NCBI GenBank assembly: GCA_902518075.1
Contig: CABYEX010000015.1
Coordinates: forward strand, 1 to 35,406
Source: Halieaceae bacterium
GTDB lineage: Bacteria; Pseudomonadota; Gammaproteobacteria; Pseudomonadales; Halieaceae
DNA length: 35,406 bases
Direction: 5' to 3'
A program made the position numbers and the translations under genes. Of this stretch, positions 33,058 through 35,406 are shown one piece after another; the stretch's first letter is position 1, and every line of letters starts with the position of its first letter. The notes beneath the pieces are model-generated. The model was given only the letters and a program-made list of their open reading frames with translations. It searched no databases and was not told where the DNA came from.

Positions 33058-33094
33058 GATGGTTTATCGGACGTTGATATCGAAACCATCAACG
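33058..33094 (+). promoter_or_regulatory. Two overlapping, mutually exclusive hairpins in a leader
   Basis: GATGGTTT (33058-33065) is inverted as AAACCATC (33083-33090). In the same stretch CGTTGAT (33072-33078) is inverted as ATCAACG (33088-33094). The right arms overlap, so only one stem can form. It lies 38 bases before the ATG at 33133. It could be an operator or an RNA switch, or chance; there is no T-run. Confidence 0.3.
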
Positions 33095-33132
33095 CACCTT
33101 GTGATGATCTGCTGACGAAGGGGAAGCTGGCA

Positions 33133-33789
33133 ATGTCTCGAATCACGACGGGCCTATTTCTGGCGCTCACCTGTGGTTTGGAGATGTCAGCACAGGCCGG
33201 GGTCGAATTTATTGACTATGACTACGCCCGATTTTCACAGGACGTGACCGAGTGTGATCGCCTGGCCTCACATGGTTGGGACCCCGGTCATGTCGCGGCC
33301 GCTGTCAGCAGCGGCGGCATGGATAAGCCCGCTGCGATCGCCGCCTGCCAACGCACGGTGGTCGCGGACACCAATAACCCCAGGCTCAACTATCAGCTTG
33401 GCTGCGCGTATGGTTATTCCGGTCGGGGTGAGGAGGCGATGCCCTTCCGACTGAAGGCGCTCGAAGCCGATTATCCCCGGTCGCTGTTTGTTATCGGATA
33501 CCTGTACTCCATTGGCCGCACCATTCAGCCCGAGATCTGCAAAACCTACGAGCTGTGGCAACGGGCCGCACGCTACCGGCGTCTTGCTGCACTAGTTGCG
33601 CTCCCCAGACATAGCCTGCGCGGAGACTTTGAGGCCTGCGGCCCGGCTATTTCGCCTGAGGACCTCCGGGCTTACTTGTATGAGGCGAAAGCGCAATCGA
33701 ACGACTACTGCGTGGGCATGTTGGTAGGTGACCTGCTGGCCGAGGTAGATGAACGCTATCCGACGCAAGTTGGTGAGACTGATGGCTAG
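33133..33789 (+). CDS. Exported Sel1/TPR-like repeat protein
   Basis: A 218-residue protein with a signal peptide ('MSRITTGLFLALTCGLEMSAQA', cleavage before 'GVEF'). The mature part has six cysteines, an even number that fits disulfides in the periplasm, and helical repeat character ('NYQLGCAYGYSGRGEEAMPFRLKALEADYPRSLFVIGYLYSIG') like Sel1/TPR modules. I preferred the ATG at 33133, which has a purine-rich AAGGGGAAG upstream and gives the signal peptide; an open extension to 33037 has no such support. The stop overlaps the start of the VOC gene by 8 bases. The function is unknown; such proteins commonly serve protein-protein contacts. Confidence 0.72.
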   Translation: MSRITTGLFLALTCGLEMSAQAGVEFIDYDYARFSQDVTECDRLASHGWDPGHVAAAVSSGGMDKPAAIAACQRTVVADTNNPRLNYQLGCAYGYSGRGEEAMPFRLKALEADYPRSLFVIGYLYSIGRTIQPEICKTYELWQRAARYRRLAALVALPRHSLRGDFEACGPAISPEDLRAYLYEAKAQSNDYCVGMLVGDLLAEVDERYPTQVGETDG

Positions 33790-34723
33790 CGCATGGCACT
33801 GGGTCAGCATTGGCACCGCCGATATGGAGGCGGCGCTCGATTTCTGGGTGGGTCGGCTTAGATTTGAGTGTGTTGCCCGTGCGGAAGGGGATGACCCTGG
33901 TCTGCGCGAACACTGGGGCGTAACGGATCGGCAGATTGCGCAGCAGGCAATGGTGCGGTCAGCGGGGGCTGAAAATGGTGGTATGCATCTGGTGGAGTGG
34001 AGTTTGGCCGCCGAATCCGTGCGCGCAGAGGCACAGGTTTTTGATCTCTGTCCCAAAAATCTTGATATCTACGTCGACGATCTGCCAGTGCGGATGGCCC
34101 AGCTAACCGAGCAGGGCGTGGTATTCCGCAATGAACACTATAGTGAGGCCGTTTCGCCCGACGGGGTGCACTTTCGGGAAATCCATCTGGCGGGTCATGA
34201 AGATATCAATATTGTGTTGCTTGAAGTGATTGGCAGTGATACGCCTATTCCCGATTCAGGTTTTTATGGCATAGGTTCACTGGTGTGTATTGTGAGAAAT
34301 CCTGCTGAGGAAAAACGCTTTATTGACACGGTACTGGGCCTCTCGCTGTCTCATAACAATATACTTAAAGGGCCCGAAATTGAGGAAATGATTGGCCTGC
34401 CGGCGGGTTGCGCGCTCGAGGTGAGCATCTGGGCTGAGCCCGGTCAGCCGCTGGGGGAGGTGGAGCTGGTGACCTACCGGGGCACCGATGGTGCAAATCG
34501 CTATCCGCGGGCCCAGCCTGGTGCAAGAGGGATCACGCACCTTAACTGGTGGCTAGCCGATATCGAGGCCTTTGCCGGGCAGCTGAGGGCGCAGGGTGTC
34601 TCTTACGAGTTGTCCAGAGTGGAGAGCAGCCTGTTTCAGTCGTCATCCAGCCTGATATTCCACTCACCCGCGGGCTTGCGACTGGAAGTTCATAGGCTGA
34701 GGAGGATTGATGAATCGATATGA
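33782..34723 (+). CDS. VOC-superfamily (glyoxalase/bleomycin-resistance/dioxygenase) protein
   Basis: A 313-residue protein with two VOC modules. The first opens 'WHWVSIGTADMEAALDFWVGRL' and the second 'YGIGSLVCIVRNPAEEKRFIDTVLGL', with later 'RGITHLNWWLADIEAF' and 'AGLRLEVHRL'. The H.....D...A..FW pattern and the C-terminal L.L.E.H are typical of metal-binding VOC enzymes: extradiol dioxygenases, glyoxalases, isomerases. The exact reaction cannot be told. The ATG at 33782 lies within the last codons of the Sel1-like gene (8-base overlap), so translation is likely coupled. The last few codons run into the antiparallel remnant of an Ldh2 gene, so the native C-terminus may be altered. Confidence 0.82.
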   Translation: MASAWHWVSIGTADMEAALDFWVGRLRFECVARAEGDDPGLREHWGVTDRQIAQQAMVRSAGAENGGMHLVEWSLAAESVRAEAQVFDLCPKNLDIYVDDLPVRMAQLTEQGVVFRNEHYSEAVSPDGVHFREIHLAGHEDINIVLLEVIGSDTPIPDSGFYGIGSLVCIVRNPAEEKRFIDTVLGLSLSHNNILKGPEIEEMIGLPAGCALEVSIWAEPGQPLGEVELVTYRGTDGANRYPRAQPGARGITHLNWWLADIEAFAGQLRAQGVSYELSRVESSLFQSSSSLIFHSPAGLRLEVHRLRRIDESI

Positions 34724-35048
34724 GCCCCTCGCCCTGGGCACGGGTTGTCTCAATTAGGCGTTCCTCGGCAATCACATAGGCATGGTGGCAAAAGCCAAAA
34801 TCCGCATCGACCAAGGTGGTCGATTCCGAGGTCTTTACGATTTTTGGCGCCGCGGCAGGGTTCACCTTGCCGCAGCGGAGATGTTTCAGGTACAAGTGCA
34901 GGTAGCCGAGCCCCACATTGCGGATACCCTCGGCCTCGGCGTCCATGATCTCCTCGGCAACAATGGCTGCTTGTTCATCACTTGCTCCCGCGCGCTTTAG
35001 CGCATTAGCGCAAAGAGATTCAATCTGATCAAGGGTGAGCACGGGCAT
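34704..35048 (-). pseudogene. Truncated malate/L-lactate dehydrogenase (Ldh2) family gene
   Basis: From ATG 35048 about 115 residues resemble the N-terminal domain of the Ldh2/MDG family of NAD(P)-dependent 2-hydroxyacid dehydrogenases: 'IESLCANALKRAGASDEQAAIVAEEIMDAEAEG', 'YLHLYLKHLRCGKVNPAAAPKIV' and 'TTLVDADFGFCHHAYVIAEERLIETTRAQGEGLISIHQS'. Full members have about 330-350 residues; here resemblance ceases near base 34704, after which the frame runs on only as the complement of the VOC gene, to a stop at 34542. The Ser-His-Gly that carries the catalytic His in the family is Asn44-Val-Gly46. The gene is therefore broken and probably inactive. An inverted repeat (GGGCGC, loop of 7, GCGCCC) at 35052-35070 covers its ribosome-site region. 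Confidence 0.7.
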
Positions 35049-35131
35049 GGCGGGCGCCTTGTTTGCGCCCTGATTGTGTCAAAAACCCGCGTGACCTGCA
35101 GAAACGCTCCTGATTAGCGGCGTTAACCCAA

Positions 35132-35406
35132 TTATCCTTGCTGCGCCTCGCCCAACTGTTGGACGGCATCGTAGAGGTAATGCGTCAGCGCTTTTCTTCC
35201 CCTTATCCCCTCTAAGGATTCATAGGGCAGCGTATCCCCGATCGTGACGTCAAAGCGTTTGCCGAAACGGGCCCTCGCTTCGCGAATAAGAAACGCCATG
35301 CGCAAGGATTCCGAGAGGTGGGAGGCGATATGAAAGGCGCGACTGTTCTGGCCGTGAAAGAAGATCGGTACCACATTGGCGCATGAATCACTGATGAGCT
35401 TGGCGG
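35132..35406 (-). CDS. PlsC-like/putative-hemolysin-family acyltransferase, C-terminal part
   Basis: The frame is open from the window edge to the TAA at 35132-35134, about 90 residues. The segment 'VVPIFFHGQNSRAFHIASHLSESLRMAFLIREARARFGKRFDVTIGD' closely resembles the end of the lysophospholipid/ornithine-lipid acyltransferase domain in the COG3176 putative hemolysin group, ending with 'GIRGRKALTHYLYDAVQQL'. The catalytic HX4D motif would lie upstream of the piece seen here (beyond the window on this strand). The likely role is acyl transfer in lipid synthesis; the hemolysin name is historical. Confidence 0.75.
   Translation of the reverse strand, partial: AKLISDSCANVVPIFFHGQNSRAFHIASHLSESLRMAFLIREARARFGKRFDVTIGDTLPYESLEGIRGRKALTHYLYDAVQQLGEAQQG

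Noticed and set aside
34542..34703. C-terminal continuation of the Ldh2-like open frame
   Set aside because: These codons are simply the complement of the VOC gene and show no Ldh2 resemblance, so they are not counted as part of the remnant.
35052..35070. GGGCGC/GCGCCC hairpin as a terminator
   Set aside because: It has no T-run on either strand; it is noted only as a stem near the start of the Ldh2 remnant.
1..35406. CRISPR arrays, tandem repeats, insertion sequences
   Set aside because: Reading through the window I saw no regularly spaced repeats and no transposase-like protein.

Overview
The window reads as chromosomal DNA of a moderately GC-rich (about 58-60 % by eye) Gram-negative gammaproteobacterium. 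The signs are exported proteins with Sec signals, PspB/PspC, a Bcr/CflA efflux pump, a proteobacterial tRNA-Arg(UCG) and a high density of acyl-CoA, Rieske and quinoprotein enzymes. This mix is typical of marine heterotrophs such as the OM60/NOR5 (Halieaceae) group; that placement is inferred from gene content only. I saw no phage structural genes, transposases, CRISPR array or rRNA.

Left part (1-9138) is general metabolism: the 3' end of a class III aminotransferase, an exported DUF885 protein and an LCAD-type acyl-CoA dehydrogenase on the minus strand. On the plus strand follow a phytanoyl-CoA dioxygenase-like enzyme, an aldehyde dehydrogenase, glycerol kinase, a 57-residue zinc-ribbon protein starting 6 bases after glpK, and an omega-aminotransferase. 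Next (9189-14991) come a GT4 glycosyltransferase, pspB-pspC, an alpha/beta hydrolase, polyphosphate kinase, and a convergent WYL-domain regulator of the BrxR/CapW type. At 15087-16645 a Bcr/CflA pump is coupled by a TTG/TGA overlap to a small unknown protein. A tRNA-Arg with a good promoter lies at 16886. Beyond it is a somewhat AT-richer single-gene segment encoding a polytopic GT-C-like membrane protein, with an imperfect copy of the tRNA 3' end in between.

The right half (18545-32884) looks like a degradative region: a zinc-independent MDR reductase divergent from two Rieske oxygenase alpha subunits, each followed by a SnoaL/NTF2-fold protein (one exported, one a tandem fusion), then a periplasmic quinohemoprotein dehydrogenase of the polyvinyl-alcohol-dehydrogenase type, an AGCS symporter, an MHS-family MFS carrier, a dienoyl-CoA-isomerase-like crotonase, an ECHDC3-like crotonase with a CoA-binding protein, and an exported arylsulfotransferase-family protein. 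A plausible reading is uptake, periplasmic alcohol oxidation, ring hydroxylation and CoA-dependent breakdown of an unknown cyclic or aromatic substrate. No substrate can be named from sequence.

The right end (33133-35406) holds an exported Sel1/TPR-like protein overlapping a VOC-fold protein. The VOC gene ends inside a truncated Ldh2-family dehydrogenase remnant, which marks a rearrangement junction. The C-terminal part of a putative acyltransferase runs off the window.
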